A model generated the notes under the pieces. That model was not told the origin of the DNA. It worked only from the letters and a program-made list of their open reading frames with translations, and did not search any database. 5,998 nt of DNA from Candidatus Eiseniibacteriota bacterium (lineage in GTDB: Bacteria; Joyebacterota; Joyebacteria; Joyebacterales; Joyebacteraceae): assembly GCA_030609605.1 (NCBI GenBank), contig JAUWBY010000145.1, forward strand, positions 1 to 5,998, written 5' to 3'. Position numbers and translations under genes: made by a program. This document shows positions 5,558-5,998 of the stretch, in pieces. Position 1 is the first letter of the stretch; each line of letters starts with the position of its first letter.

Positions 5558-5591
5558 AAGGGCGGTGTCCTGACCCCTAGACGATGGGGAC
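5517..5591 (-). tRNA. tRNA-Glu (UUC), probable island attachment site
   Basis: The 75-nt gene includes an encoded CCA (plus-strand TGG at 5517-5519) and discriminator G. The acceptor arms are GTCCCCA with TGGGGAC. The anticodon stem CCGCC/GGCGG encloses loop CTTTCAC, anticodon TTC (5556-5558). The T-arm reads CGGGTTCGATTCCCG. The 3' 41 bp overlap the convergent serine recombinase CDS, whose TGA stop (5555-5557) sits in the anticodon loop. The recombinase abuts the 3' end, the usual arrangement for an element integrated into the 3' part of a tRNA gene. The duplicated tRNA fragment expected at the far island end is not present in the window. Confidence 0.96.
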
Positions 5592-5617
5592 GCTATGTCT
5601 GCCGCTGCGGGGCGTCT

Positions 5618-5640
5618 AGTCGTGCACGCACCGTACGACT
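5618..5640. repeat. Small inverted repeat in the inter-tRNA spacer
   Basis: AGTCGT (5618-5623) and ACGACT (5635-5640) pair around an 11-nt loop in the 58-bp spacer between the two tRNA genes. It could be a processing hairpin of a tRNA-Lys/tRNA-Glu precursor. No T-tract follows it. Confidence 0.3.
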
Positions 5641-5649
5641 CTGATTCCT

Positions 5650-5725
5650 TGGTAGGCCGTGCTGGGCTCGAACCAGCGACTCCCTGCTTAAAAGGCAGGT
5701 GCTCTACCGACTGAGCTAACGGCCC
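5650..5725 (-). tRNA. tRNA-Lys (UUU)
   Basis: The 76-nt gene includes encoded CCA (plus-strand TGG at 5650-5652) and discriminator A. Acceptor arms GGGCCGT and ACGGCCT pair with one G-U at the end. The D-arm reads GCTCAGTCGGTAGAGC. The anticodon stem CCTGC/GCAGG holds loop CTTTTAA, anticodon TTT (5690-5692). The T-arm reads CTGGTTCGAGCCCAG. It lies 58 bp upstream of tRNA-Glu on the same strand and 68 bp downstream of the aminotransferase stop, so the three may share a transcript. Confidence 0.97.
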
Positions 5726-5793
5726 GTTCGAAACACTCACCAAGCCTGACCCATGCGAACACCGCTCTCCCGCGCTTCACCTTGAGCCACTCG

Positions 5794-5998
5794 CTACGCG
5801 CCCAGCACATCCTGAAGAGCCAAAAGCCCTGCGCCGATCTCAACCTTGTAACCGAGCTTCGCCATGGCCAGTTCAAGCGCTCCGATGACCATCGGAAGAT
5901 CGCGCTCGCGAATCCCGCCCATGTGTCCGATGCGGAAGACCTTGCCTGAGAGCCCCAACTGTCCGCCGGCGACACGGACTCCGAAGTCATCGTCCATC
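5794..5998 (-). CDS. Class V PLP aminotransferase (serine-pyruvate/alanine-glyoxylate type), C-terminal fragment
   Basis: Only the last 67 or so residues are in the window; the frame is open at the right edge, so the Met at 5995-5997 is probably internal. The fragment FGVRVAGGQ, KVFRIGHMG, then ALELAMAKLGYKVEIGAG matches the C-terminal domain of class V aminotransferases that move amino groups between Ala or Ser and glyoxylate or pyruvate. The Arg in FRIGHMG corresponds to the substrate-carboxylate-binding Arg of alanine-glyoxylate aminotransferase. The PLP-binding Lys lies outside the window. It is followed on the same strand by tRNA-Lys and tRNA-Glu, and it looks like ordinary host chromosome flanking the island. 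The exact substrate cannot be decided from this part. Confidence 0.82.
   Translation of the reverse strand, partial: MDDDFGVRVAGGQLGLSGKVFRIGHMGGIRERDLPMVIGALELAMAKLGYKVEIGAGLLALQDVLGA

Noticed and set aside
5495..5743. Minus-strand 82-residue reading frame
   Set aside because: It runs through both tRNA genes; the peptide is a translation of tRNA-Lys and tRNA-Glu sequence.
5688..5990. Minus-strand 100-residue reading frame near the right edge
   Set aside because: It lies in another frame over the aminotransferase fragment and ends in tRNA-Lys; no recognisable protein features.
1..5998. CRISPR array, insertion sequence or second tRNA-Glu 3' copy
   Set aside because: No regularly spaced repeats, no transposase and no duplicated tRNA-Glu 3' segment are visible in the window.

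Overview
This is a bacterial window of moderately high GC. It has well-formed Shine-Dalgarno sites, sigma70-type promoters and CCA-encoding tRNA genes. The taxon cannot be fixed from the sequence; a Gram-positive lineage (Actinobacteriota or Bacillota) is only a guess. Positions from about 5517 to the right end look like host core: a class V aminotransferase C-terminus followed on the minus strand by tRNA-Lys(UUU) and tRNA-Glu(UUC). Everything left of the tRNA-Glu 3' end looks like an integrated genomic island carrying its own large serine recombinase. The other island end is not in the window.

Layout from left to right. (1) 2-574 (+) is the C-terminal part of an N4-cytosine/N6-adenine DNA methyltransferase. 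It converges with (2) 571-1422 (-), a PD-(D/E)xK-type putative restriction endonuclease; the two stop codons share one CTAG. Together they form a likely Type II restriction-modification system. (3) 1423-1790 is a divergent control region with a near-consensus minus-strand promoter, a long imperfect hairpin, a 9-bp direct repeat, a second hairpin and an extended -10 promoter facing right. (4) 1791-2657 (+) is a proteasome-beta/HslV-like N-terminal-nucleophile hydrolase with a visible Thr1/Asp/Lys set. (5) 2718-3485 (+), 60 bp further, is a protein with divergent class III nucleotide cyclase-like motifs. (6) A promoter and a leader holding several small hairpins precede (7) a 118-residue small protein (3654-4010) and (8) the large serine recombinase (4016-5557). 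The last 13 codons of the recombinase lie inside tRNA-Glu.

How they may work together: the restriction-modification pair is a standard defence cargo. The Ntn-hydrolase and cyclase-like genes appear to be an operon driven by their own promoter. They sit between a restriction system and the island's mobility module, which makes them a candidate for an uncharacterised nucleotide-signal-plus-protease (defence-like) module. That is inference from motifs and position only. The small protein and the recombinase form the mobility operon, and tRNA-Glu is the probable attachment site.
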